DNA of 64,000 nt from Ornithinimicrobium cavernae (lineage in GTDB: Bacteria > Actinomycetota > Actinomycetes > Actinomycetales > Dermatophilaceae). A program made the translations under genes and the position numbers. The notes beneath the pieces are model-generated. The model was not told where the DNA came from. It did not search any database and saw nothing but the letters and a program-made list of their open reading frames with translations. Numbering within the stretch: position 1 is the stretch's first letter; each line of letters starts with the position of its first letter. Below, piece by piece: positions 16,175 through 24,435 of the stretch. Location: assembly GCF_003121625.1 (NCBI RefSeq), contig NZ_QDDJ01000002.1:62001-126000 (forward strand), in the 5' to 3' direction.

Positions 16175-16912
16175 GTGAAGAAATGTAACCGGCTCGGGCC
16201 GCAGCCCTGGCACCCCTCCGGTGAGGCCGACCAGGCGCCCGCCGAGCGGGTGCTGGCGGCCCTCGGGGAACAGGTCGGTCCGGTCACCACCGCAGAGCTG
16301 GTCGAGGTGGTGGGGCTGCACCCCAACACCGTCCGGGCACACCTGCACGAGCTGACGGCCACGGGGCTGGTGAGCCAGGAGACGGTGCCGCCCGCAGGGC
16401 GGGGCAGACCGGCCCACCGCTACACGATCACTGAGCGGGGACGCGCCGTTCCGCGAGTGAACGACCCCGCGTTCGCGGAGTACCGCGGCCTCACCACGGC
16501 CTTCGCGACCTACCTCGCCTCCCGGTCGGACGACCCGTCGGACGACGCGCGCGAGGTCGGGCACGCCTGGGGGCGGCAGCTCGCCGCGGGCGAGGAGGGC
16601 GGGGACGATCCGACCGCGCTCGTGGTGCGCCTGCTGGCGCGCCTCGGCTTCACCCCGGTGCCGGCCCCGGACAAGGCACCCGGGGAGGGCATCGCTCTGC
16701 GGACCTGCCCCCTGCTCGAGCTCGCCGAGGAGATGCCCGAGGTGATCTGCCGGGTGCACCAGGGACTGGTCGAGGGGGCGCTGGACCAGTACGGTGCAGG
16801 ACATACGGCGGTCGAGCTCCTGCCGTTCGTCGAGCCCGGCGCATGTCGGCTCCACCTGCGAGACGCCACGACACCGGAGTCGGACACGGCAGGGCCGGGC
16901 GCCACCGTCTGA
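16175..16912 (+). CDS. HTH regulator with Cys-X13-Cys-X31-Cys sensor domain, 245 aa
   Basis: Transcription factor with an N-terminal winged helix (residues about 22-90; recognition helix near LHPNTVRAHLHEL, wing GRGRPAHRYT). The C-terminal domain has Cys178, Cys192 and Cys224, with His195 three residues after the second Cys. The arrangement resembles SufR-like regulators that hold an Fe-S cluster, so sensing of NO, O2 or iron-sulfur status is plausible. It is divergent from the nirK operon and upstream of narK. The second regulator (19830) has the same spacing and is a paralogue. No ribosome site; the promoter implies a leaderless mRNA. Confidence 0.75.
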   Translation: MKKCNRLGPQPWHPSGEADQAPAERVLAALGEQVGPVTTAELVEVVGLHPNTVRAHLHELTATGLVSQETVPPAGRGRPAHRYTITERGRAVPRVNDPAFAEYRGLTTAFATYLASRSDDPSDDAREVGHAWGRQLAAGEEGGDDPTALVVRLLARLGFTPVPAPDKAPGEGIALRTCPLLELAEEMPEVICRVHQGLVEGALDQYGAGHTAVELLPFVEPGACRLHLRDATTPESDTAGPGATV

Positions 16913-16968
16913 GGAACGGCGACACACCGGCACAACTTCATCCTGGATCACGACTACCGAGGAGCACG

Positions 16969-18195
16969 ATGTCCGACCACGCGGGCACCACGACCACCAC
17001 CACGCAGGCACCTCCAGCCCGGGCCTGGCTCATGCTCATCATGGCCACCGTGGGCTTCGCCCTGAACTTCTGGGCCTGGGCGCTGCTGAGCCCCCTGGGA
17101 CCGCTCTGGCGGGACGACGGCAGTCTCGGTGACCTCACGGAGGGTGATGTCGCACTGCTCGTGGCCGTGCCGGTGGTGGTCGGCTCGCTCGGCCGGATCG
17201 TCGTGGGTGCGCTCACCGACAAGTACGGCGGCCGCATCATGTTCCCGCTCGTCTCGCTCGCCACGATCGTGCCCGTCCTGGTGATCGGCTTCTGGGCCCA
17301 GAGCTCGCTGCTCGCGCTGCTCATCACCGGCTTCTTCCTCGGCATCGGCGGCACCACGTTCGCCATCGGCGTGCCGTTCGTCAATGCATGGTTCCCGCCG
17401 AGCCAGCGAGGCCTGGCCATCGGTGTCTTCGGGGCCGGCATGGGCGGCACGGCGATCAGTGCGCTGACCACGGTGCCGTTGTACGAGACCAGCCACAGTC
17501 TGCCCTTTGTGCTGACTGCCGTGGCCCTGGGCGCCTACGCCGTCGCAGCGTGGCTGGTCATGCGCGATGCGCCCGGACACACCGCGCCCGCGGGGAGTCT
17601 CGTCTCGCGGGTCGTTGCCAACTCCAGGCTCTCCATCACCTGGCTGCTGTCGTTCCTGTATGCCGTCGCCTTCGGTGGCTACGTCGCCTTCTCGGTCTAT
17701 CTCCCGTCCTACCTGAAGGTTGCCTACGACCTCGACCCGGGTGACGCCTCCAACCGGATGGCGGGCTTCGTGGTGATTGCCGTCATCTGCCGTCCCGTCG
17801 GTGGCTGGCTCGCTGACCGGCTCGGGGCCATCGCGGTGCTCGCCGGGTGCTTCGTGATCGTCGCGGTGGGAGCGACGTTCGCCTCCTTCACCCCCATCCT
17901 GGAGCACGTGGGCACCTTCTCCTTCCTCGGGATGGCCGCCGCTCTGGGTGCCGGGAGCGGGGCCACCTTCGCCCTCATCGCCAAGGTCACCGAGCCGGCC
18001 CGGGTGGGCGGCGTGACAGGCATCGTCGGCGCTGCCGGCGGCCTCGGTGGGTTCCTGCCGCCGCTGCTGATGGGCTACATCTACGGCCGGACCGACTCCT
18101 ACGCCTGGGGTCTGCTGCTCCTGGCAGCCACCGCCGTGGTGGCGCTCATCCTGACCATCACCGTCGTCAGGAGGAAGCAGGCCGCACCGGCCTGA
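16969..18195 (+). CDS. narK: NarK-type nitrate/nitrite MFS transporter, 408 aa
   Basis: Twelve-helix major-facilitator protein that moves nitrate in and/or nitrite out. NarK-type features are NFWAWALLSPLGP in helix 1, GRIVVGALTDKYGGR between helices 2 and 3, and the glycine-rich GFFLGIGGTTFAIG and GIVGAAGGLGGFLPP helices that form the nitrate signature. GGAG at 16961 lies just before ATG 16969. It sits between the nirK-side regulator and the nar operon, matching a role in supplying NarG. Confidence 0.85.
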   Translation: MSDHAGTTTTTTQAPPARAWLMLIMATVGFALNFWAWALLSPLGPLWRDDGSLGDLTEGDVALLVAVPVVVGSLGRIVVGALTDKYGGRIMFPLVSLATIVPVLVIGFWAQSSLLALLITGFFLGIGGTTFAIGVPFVNAWFPPSQRGLAIGVFGAGMGGTAISALTTVPLYETSHSLPFVLTAVALGAYAVAAWLVMRDAPGHTAPAGSLVSRVVANSRLSITWLLSFLYAVAFGGYVAFSVYLPSYLKVAYDLDPGDASNRMAGFVVIAVICRPVGGWLADRLGAIAVLAGCFVIVAVGATFASFTPILEHVGTFSFLGMAAALGAGSGATFALIAKVTEPARVGGVTGIVGAAGGLGGFLPPLLMGYIYGRTDSYAWGLLLLAATAVVALILTITVVRRKQAAPA

Positions 18196-18328
18196 ACCCT
18201 GCCCCGCGGAGCGTCCGGTCCGCGCTCCCCAGCGGCTCCTGGGCCGGAGCACACCTGCCGTCCCCAGCATGCTGCGGGAAGGCAGGTATGTCCCGGGCGC
18301 ACCCCGGGTGTCTGCGTGGTGGCAGCAT

Positions 18329-19606
18329 GTGCCGGTGCGCCGCGTCCTGCTCGACATCACTCCCCTGCGGCAGTCGCGTCCCTACCGCTACCTGTATCTC
18401 GGCACGGTCACCTCGGGCGTCGGGGCCCAGCTGGCCACGACAGCCATCGCGCTGCAGATCTATGAGCTGACCGGCTCCTCCTTCTCCGTGGGACTGGTGG
18501 GGCTGTATGCCCTGGTGCCCATCGTCGTGCTGGGCCTCTACGGCGGCGCCGTGCTCGACACGCACGACCGGCGCAGCATCGCGCTGGTCGGGGGGGTGGC
18601 CCTGTGGGTCACCGGCGGTCTCAATGTGCTCCAGGCAGTGCTCGGGAACACCCACGTCGGGGTGCTCTATGCCCTCGTCGCACTGCACAGCGCGGGTTTC
18701 GCGATCATGAGTCCCGCCCGGTCCTCGATCTATCCACGGTTGCTCCCGAACGAGCAGCTCCCCGCGGCCAACGCGCTCAACGTCGCCTCCATGAACATCT
18801 CGATGATGCTCGGGCCACTGCTCGCGGGTGTGATCGTGCAGTTCGGGGGCTACGTCATGGCGTACTCCCTGGACGTGGCGCTCTTCACGGCCGCGATGTG
18901 GGGGCTGTCGAGCCTGCCGAGGATCCGACCGGGAGGGCGCGGCCGCGCGAGGGCTCCCGGCCTGTCCAGCGTGGTCGACGGCGTGCGCTTCCTCGGCGCG
19001 CGACCGAACGTGCGGATGACCTTCCTGGCCGACTTCTGCGCCATGATCCTGGCGCAACCGCGCGCCCTGTTCCCGGCCATCGCGGTCGTGGCCCTGGCCG
19101 GTGGCGAGGCGACCGTCGGCGTCCTCGCTGCGGCCCTGGCCGTCGGTGCCGTCTTGGCCATGCTCTTCTCCGGGCCGGTCGGTCAGGTGATCCACCAGGG
19201 ACGGGCCGTGACCTGGGCGGTGGTGGCGTGGGGCGCCTGCATCGTCCTGGTCGGGCTGGCGGTGCTCGGGTCCGGTCGCCTCTTCGGGCCGGGCACCGCA
19301 ATCGTCCTCGCGTGCCTCGGCCTGGCCGCGGCCGGGGCCGCCGACTCCGTGTCCTCCGTCTTCCGCAACACCATCCTGCAGGCCGCGACCCCCGACCACT
19401 TGCGCGGTCGGCTCCAGGGCATCTTCATCGTGGTCGTCGCCGGGGGGCCGCGGCTGGGGGAGCTGGTCTCCGGGACCGTCGCGGCCGCGTGGTCGGAGTG
19501 GGGAGCCCTCGTGCTCGGCGGGGTCGCCTGCATGGTGGCGATGCTGGTGCTCGCGCGCCTGCAACCGGGCTTTGCGGCCTACGACGCCCGCGACCCGCAA
19601 CCCTGA
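18329..19606 (+). CDS. MFS transporter (EntS/macrolide-exporter-like), 425 aa
   Basis: About 12-helix transporter of the drug/siderophore exporter branch. Features are RYLYLGTVTSGVG, GGAVLDTHDRRSI (loop 2-3) and SPARSSIYPRLLPNEQLPAA, a segment typical of EntS-like exporters. The substrate is unknown. The GTG at 18329 puts the first helix at the usual distance from the N-terminus; an in-frame ATG at 18269 would add 20 residues. It lies between narK and the second regulator, but no direct link to nitrate is evident. Followed by a 223-bp AT-richer gap. Confidence 0.7.
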   Translation: MPVRRVLLDITPLRQSRPYRYLYLGTVTSGVGAQLATTAIALQIYELTGSSFSVGLVGLYALVPIVVLGLYGGAVLDTHDRRSIALVGGVALWVTGGLNVLQAVLGNTHVGVLYALVALHSAGFAIMSPARSSIYPRLLPNEQLPAANALNVASMNISMMLGPLLAGVIVQFGGYVMAYSLDVALFTAAMWGLSSLPRIRPGGRGRARAPGLSSVVDGVRFLGARPNVRMTFLADFCAMILAQPRALFPAIAVVALAGGEATVGVLAAALAVGAVLAMLFSGPVGQVIHQGRAVTWAVVAWGACIVLVGLAVLGSGRLFGPGTAIVLACLGLAAAGAADSVSSVFRNTILQAATPDHLRGRLQGIFIVVVAGGPRLGELVSGTVAAAWSEWGALVLGGVACMVAMLVLARLQPGFAAYDARDPQP

Positions 19607-19656
19607 CCGACCCGGCGAGCGGGCGGATCTGCCGTCGAGGAATTCCTCTAAATGCT

Positions 19657-19820
19657 CCTAAAGTCTCTCGGGTGATGGGATTTAGGGCACGACAGTGTCT
19701 CCTATTGCGCATCCTCCCAGGTGATGAAAGTGCAGGTCACGACATGTGCGATCCGCCTATCTCCGGGTCCGGCAACGCGCTATGGTGACTGAGTCAGCGT
19801 TCCGCTAAATACAGACGGAA
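19657..19820 (+). promoter_or_regulatory. Regulatory region of the regulator-narGHJI operon
   Basis: This gap is visibly less GC-rich than its surroundings. It holds two dyads: CCTAAA (19657-19662) with TTTAGG (19681-19686), and TTCCG-N11-CGGAA (19800-19820) directly before the GTG at 19830. GGAAAGG near 19817-19823 can serve as ribosome site. The second dyad would be well placed for autoregulation by the cluster-type regulator. No FNR consensus was seen. Confidence 0.4.
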
Positions 19821-19829
19821 AGGCGTCCG

Positions 19830-20672
19830 GTGGCCAGGGATCAGGCGGGTGAGGGGCTGGACCTGCTGCGTTCGGACGTGCGCCGCCGGCTCTACACCCA
19901 CCTGTCCGCCCTGCCGGCCGAGTCCACCGAGGACGCGGCGACGCTGCGCCGACGGCAGCCCGGGCTCAGTGCCCAGGAGCTCGCGGACCTCGTGGGGCTG
20001 CACCTGACGACGGTCCGGTTCCACCTCGACCAGCTGGTCGCGGCAGGACTGCTGATCGCCGTCCAGGCCCGACCCTCCGGCGCTGGCCGGCCCCGCAAGC
20101 TCTATGCGGTTCCCGGCGTCCGGCTGGAGGCGCCCACCGAGCGCGACGCGCTGCAGGCCTTCGCCATGCTGTCGGAGATCGTCGGCAGGTCCGGCACGAC
20201 CGTGGACGCCCCCGACGACCGACTCGGGGGCCAGGGCCCGGTGCAGCAGACCACCTCGGAGCACACGCCAGCGGCCCTCGAGCAGGCCGGACGCGACTGG
20301 GCGCGCGACCATGTCGACCGCCTCGCCGTCCGGGTCGGCGAGCCGTCCCCGGCCACCACGCCCGGAGCGTGGCTGGGCAAGGTCGGCGCCGTCCTGGACC
20401 TGCTGGTGGGCTGGGGTCACGCGCCCGAGGTGCGGACCGCCTCCGGCGGGCGTGAGGTCGACATCCTGATGCGGGACTGTCCGTTCCTGGCGCTCGCCAT
20501 GGACAACCCCCAGATGGTCTGCGGGGTCCACCGAGGGCTCCTGCGCGGGGCCCTGGACGCCCTGGGTGAGGAGAGCGCCGACCTCGACCTGCAACCCCTG
20601 ACCGACCAGCGCACCTGCCGAGCACACCTGACCGTGAACACCCCGTTCCCCGACCGTGGAGAGCAGAGATGA
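19830..20672 (+). CDS. HTH regulator with Cys-X13-Cys-X31-Cys sensor domain, nar operon, 280 aa
   Basis: Paralogue of the regulator at 16175. Winged helix at about residues 12-95 (LHLTTVRFHLDQL recognition helix, GAGRPRKLY wing). The sensor domain has Cys217, Cys231 and Cys263, and His234 in CGVHRG. The Cys spacing is identical to the first regulator, which argues for a shared cofactor such as an Fe-S cluster. It is translationally coupled to narG by ATGA, so it is first gene of the nitrate reductase operon and probably senses the switch to nitrate respiration. The signal itself is inference. Confidence 0.75.
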   Translation: MARDQAGEGLDLLRSDVRRRLYTHLSALPAESTEDAATLRRRQPGLSAQELADLVGLHLTTVRFHLDQLVAAGLLIAVQARPSGAGRPRKLYAVPGVRLEAPTERDALQAFAMLSEIVGRSGTTVDAPDDRLGGQGPVQQTTSEHTPAALEQAGRDWARDHVDRLAVRVGEPSPATTPGAWLGKVGAVLDLLVGWGHAPEVRTASGGREVDILMRDCPFLALAMDNPQMVCGVHRGLLRGALDALGEESADLDLQPLTDQRTCRAHLTVNTPFPDRGEQR

Positions 20673-23600
20673 CTGACACCGCAGCACGGCCCGAGACCCG
20701 CACCGAGACCGGTCAGGAGGTGGGCTTCGACGGTCCCCTGTCCGCGGCCCTGGTGGGGACCCGACGGTTCTTCACCCGGGGCAAGGTCTCCCAGGACCAG
20801 CGCACCCTGTCGCTGGAGGGCGGTCGCGAGGGCGACTCGTTCTATCGGGACCGGTGGAGCCACGACAAGGTGGTCCGGTCCACGCATGGCGTCAACTGCA
20901 CCGGCTCGTGCTCGTGGAAGGTCTACGTCAAGGACGGGATCATCACCTGGGAGGCCCAGCAGACCGACTACCCCTCCACCGGCGGAGACCGTCCGGAGTA
21001 CGAGCCGCGCGGTTGTCCGCGCGGCGCCGCCTTCTCCTGGTACACCTACAGCCCCACCCGGGTCCGTTATCCCTACGTCCGCGGCACCCTGCTGGAGATG
21101 TACCGCCAGGCCAAGCAGGAGTTCGGTGACCCCGTCGTCGCGTGGGCGAGCATCGTCCAGGACGAGGAGAAGTCCCGGCGCTACAAGGCCGGGCGGGGCA
21201 AGGGCGGGCTGGTCCGCTCGACCTGGGAGGAGTCCGTCGAGATGATCGCGGCCGCCCACGTCTACACGATCAAGCGCTGGGGTCCGGACCGGATCGCCGG
21301 GTTCTCCCCGATCCCGGCCATGTCACAGGTCAGCTACGTCTCCGGGGCGCGGTTCAACGAGCTCATCGGTGCGCCGATGCTCTCCTTCTACGACTGGTAT
21401 GCCGACCTGCCCATGGCCTCGCCGCAGATGTGGGGCGACCAGACCGACGTGCCGGAGTCCGGCGACTGGTGGGACGCGGCATACCTGATCATGTGGGGCT
21501 CCAACGTCCCGCTGACCCGCACTCCCGACGCACACTGGATGACCGAGGCGCGCTACCGCGGCCAGAAGGTCGTGGCAGTGGCGCCCGACTATGCCGAGAA
21601 CGTCAAGTTCGCCGATGAGTGGGTCGCTCCCGCTCCCGGCACGGACGCGGCGCTGGCGATGGGGATGGGCCACGTCATCCTCAAGGAGTTCTTCGTCGAC
21701 CGGGAGACCGAGTTCTTCGCCGACTACACCAAGCGCTTCACCGACCTGCCCTACCTGGTGAGCCTGCAGGAGGACGGGGACGGGCACTGGCGTCCGGGCA
21801 AGTTCCTGGTGGCCGGTGACCTCGAGGGTCACCCGCAGGCGCAGGCCGAGAACGCCATGTGGAAGCCGGCGGTCCTGGACCGGAGCACGGACGAGGTGGC
21901 CATCCCGCAGGGCTCCATCGGGCACCGGTTCGGTCCCGAGGGGGAGGGGAAGTGGAACCTCGAGCTGGGTGACATCGACCCCGTTCTCTCCCTGCACGGC
22001 GTCACCGAGGAGTCCGTCGAGGTGGCCCTTCCGCGCTTCGACCTGGGCGACACGGTCGCGATGGAGCGGCGCGGGGTGCCGGTCCGGCGGATCGGCGGCC
22101 ACCTGGTGACCACTGTCCTCGACCTCATGCTGGCCCACTACGGCGTCGGTCGGCCGGGCCTGCCCGGCACCTGGCCGGAGGGCTACGACGACCCGTCGGT
22201 GCCGGCCACCCCGGCCTGGGCCGAGGAGCTCACCTCGGTGCCGGCCCACCAGATCGAGCGGCTCGGGCGCGAGTTCGCGCAGAACGCCATCGACACGACC
22301 GGGCGCGGCATGATCCTGATGGGTGCCGGCACCAACCACTGGTACCACTCCGACCAGATCTACCGCGCGATGCTGGTGCTCACCACGATCACCGGCTGTC
22401 AGGGCCGCAACGGTGGCGGTTGGGCGCACTACGTGGGTCAGGAGAAGGTCCGCCCGCTGATGGGCTTCCAGCACATGGCCTTCGCCCTGGACTGGGTCCG
22501 GCCACCGCGGCACATGAACCAGACCGCCTACTGGTATGTCAACACCAGCCAGTACCGCTACGACACCTTCAGCACCGACGACCTCGGCGCCGGCGCCGGC
22601 GCCTTCCAGGGGCGCTCGACGATGGACGTCCTCGCTCAGTCGGTGCGGCTGGGCTGGACGCCGTCCTACCCGCAGTTCGACCGGTCCAGTCTGGTGCTGG
22701 CCGACGAGGCGGCCGAGCTCGGGCAGGACGTCAAGGAGTATGTCGTGCAGCAGCTCAGGGAGGGCGCGCTGCGGTTTGCGATCGAGGACCCGGAGGCCGA
22801 GCAGAACTGGCCCCGCGTGCTCACCCTGTGGCGGGCCAACCTGTTCGGTTCCTCGGCCAAGGGCAACGAGTACTTCCTCAAACACCTGCTCGGGACCACC
22901 AACGCGGTCAAGGCCACCGAGGCCGCCCCCGAGCAGCGGCCCCGGGAGGTCGTGTGGGCCGACGAGGCGCCCGAGGGCAAACTCGACCTGCTGATGACCA
23001 TCGACTTCCGGATGACCAGCTCGACGCTGCTCTCCGACGTGGTCCTGCCAGCCGCCACCTGGTACGAGAAGCACGACATCAACACCACGGACATGCACCC
23101 CTACATCAACTCGTTCAATCCGGCCATCGCCCCGCCCTGGCAGAGCAAGAACGACTGGGATGCGTGGAAGGAGATCGCCCGGCGCTTCTCCGAGCTCGCA
23201 CAGGACCACCTCGGCACCCGCACCGACGTGGTGGCCAAGCCGTTGTGGCACGACACCCCGGAGGCGATGGCCACCGTGCACGGGGTCGTGCGGGACTGGA
23301 AGACCGGTGAGGTCGAGCCTATCCCGGGCAAGACGATGCCCGTGCTCGTGCCGGTCGAGCGTGACTACACCGAGGTCTACGCCAAGATGACCGCGATCGG
23401 TCCGTTGCTGGAGCAGGTCGGCATGGTGACCAAGGGGGTGAAGTACGACCCGACCGACTTCGTGGAGAAGCTTCGCACCATCAACGGGACCGTGCAGGGC
23501 GGCGTCGCCGACGGCCAACCCCGGCTCGAGACCGATGTGCACGTCGCCGAGGCGATCATGCACCTGGCCGGCACCACCAACGGCCACCTGGCGACCCAGG

Positions 23601-24394
23601 GGTTCAGGGACCTGGAGAAACGGACCGGCGTCCAGCTGCACGACCTGTCCGCCGAACACGAGGGCAAGATCATCAGCTTCGCCGACACCCAGGCCGCGCC
23701 CGTGCCGGTGATCACGTCACCGGAGTGGTCCGGTTCGGAGAGCGGCGGGCGACGCTACGCCCCGTTCACGATCAACATCGAGCGCTCCAAGCCGTTCCAC
23801 ACGCTGACCGGGCGCCAGCAGTTCTATGTGGACCACGACTGGATGCTGGCGATGGGGGAGGGGCTGCCGACCTACCGCCCGCCGCTGAACATGACCAAGC
23901 TGTTCGGCGAGCCGGAGATCGGCGCCCAGGGCGATCTCGGGGTGTCGGTGCGCTACCTGACCCCGCACAACAAGTGGTCGATCCACAGCGAGTACCAGGA
24001 CAACCTGTTCATGCTCTCCCTCTCCCGCGGCGGCCAGACGATCTGGATGTCCGACCTCGACGCGGAGAAGATCGGCGTCCTCGACAACGACTGGATCGAG
24101 GCGGTCAACCGCAACGGCGTCGTCGCGGCCCGCGCGATCGTCAGCCACCGGATGCCCGAGGGCACGGTGTTCATGCACCACGCGCAGGACCGGCTGATCG
24201 ACGTGCCGCTGACCGAGACCGACGGCAAGCGCGGCGGCATCCACAACAGCCTGACCCGGATCCTGATGAAGCCCAGCCACCTGATCGGCGGCTACGCCCA
24301 GCTGTCCTACTTCTTCAACTACATCGGCCCGACCGGCAACAACCGCGACGAGGTGACCACCATCCGCAAGCGCACCGCGCCCGTGACCTACTGA
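20669..24394 (+). CDS. narG: Respiratory nitrate reductase alpha subunit NarG, 1241 aa
   Basis: Catalytic subunit reducing nitrate to nitrite at a bis-MGD molybdenum centre on the cytoplasmic side of the membrane. The N-terminal His/Cys [4Fe-4S] (FS0) motif THGVNCTGSCSWKVYVK is at about residues 72-88, with the fourth Cys in PRGCPRG. The Mo-coordinating Asp lies in SFYDWYADLP near residue 240. The length matches the family (about 1230-1250). No Tat signal of the cleavable kind is needed in the cytoplasmic type. ATG 20669 overlaps the regulator stop, and narH follows after 41 bp with its own ribosome site. Confidence 0.97.
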   Translation: MTDTAARPETRTETGQEVGFDGPLSAALVGTRRFFTRGKVSQDQRTLSLEGGREGDSFYRDRWSHDKVVRSTHGVNCTGSCSWKVYVKDGIITWEAQQTDYPSTGGDRPEYEPRGCPRGAAFSWYTYSPTRVRYPYVRGTLLEMYRQAKQEFGDPVVAWASIVQDEEKSRRYKAGRGKGGLVRSTWEESVEMIAAAHVYTIKRWGPDRIAGFSPIPAMSQVSYVSGARFNELIGAPMLSFYDWYADLPMASPQMWGDQTDVPESGDWWDAAYLIMWGSNVPLTRTPDAHWMTEARYRGQKVVAVAPDYAENVKFADEWVAPAPGTDAALAMGMGHVILKEFFVDRETEFFADYTKRFTDLPYLVSLQEDGDGHWRPGKFLVAGDLEGHPQAQAENAMWKPAVLDRSTDEVAIPQGSIGHRFGPEGEGKWNLELGDIDPVLSLHGVTEESVEVALPRFDLGDTVAMERRGVPVRRIGGHLVTTVLDLMLAHYGVGRPGLPGTWPEGYDDPSVPATPAWAEELTSVPAHQIERLGREFAQNAIDTTGRGMILMGAGTNHWYHSDQIYRAMLVLTTITGCQGRNGGGWAHYVGQEKVRPLMGFQHMAFALDWVRPPRHMNQTAYWYVNTSQYRYDTFSTDDLGAGAGAFQGRSTMDVLAQSVRLGWTPSYPQFDRSSLVLADEAAELGQDVKEYVVQQLREGALRFAIEDPEAEQNWPRVLTLWRANLFGSSAKGNEYFLKHLLGTTNAVKATEAAPEQRPREVVWADEAPEGKLDLLMTIDFRMTSSTLLSDVVLPAATWYEKHDINTTDMHPYINSFNPAIAPPWQSKNDWDAWKEIARRFSELAQDHLGTRTDVVAKPLWHDTPEAMATVHGVVRDWKTGEVEPIPGKTMPVLVPVERDYTEVYAKMTAIGPLLEQVGMVTKGVKYDPTDFVEKLRTINGTVQGGVADGQPRLETDVHVAEAIMHLAGTTNGHLATQGFRDLEKRTGVQLHDLSAEHEGKIISFADTQAAPVPVITSPEWSGSESGGRRYAPFTINIERSKPFHTLTGRQQFYVDHDWMLAMGEGLPTYRPPLNMTKLFGEPEIGAQGDLGVSVRYLTPHNKWSIHSEYQDNLFMLSLSRGGQTIWMSDLDAEKIGVLDNDWIEAVNRNGVVAARAIVSHRMPEGTVFMHHAQDRLIDVPLTETDGKRGGIHNSLTRILMKPSHLIGGYAQLSYFFNYIGPTGNNRDEVTTIRKRTAPVTY

Positions 24395-24435
24395 GACCAC
24401 CCGACCACACGTCATACCAGGAAGAGGAGCAACAC

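Noticed and set aside
21323-23659. 778-aa frame on the minus strand
   Set aside because: Antisense to narG, whose plus-strand product is unmistakable.
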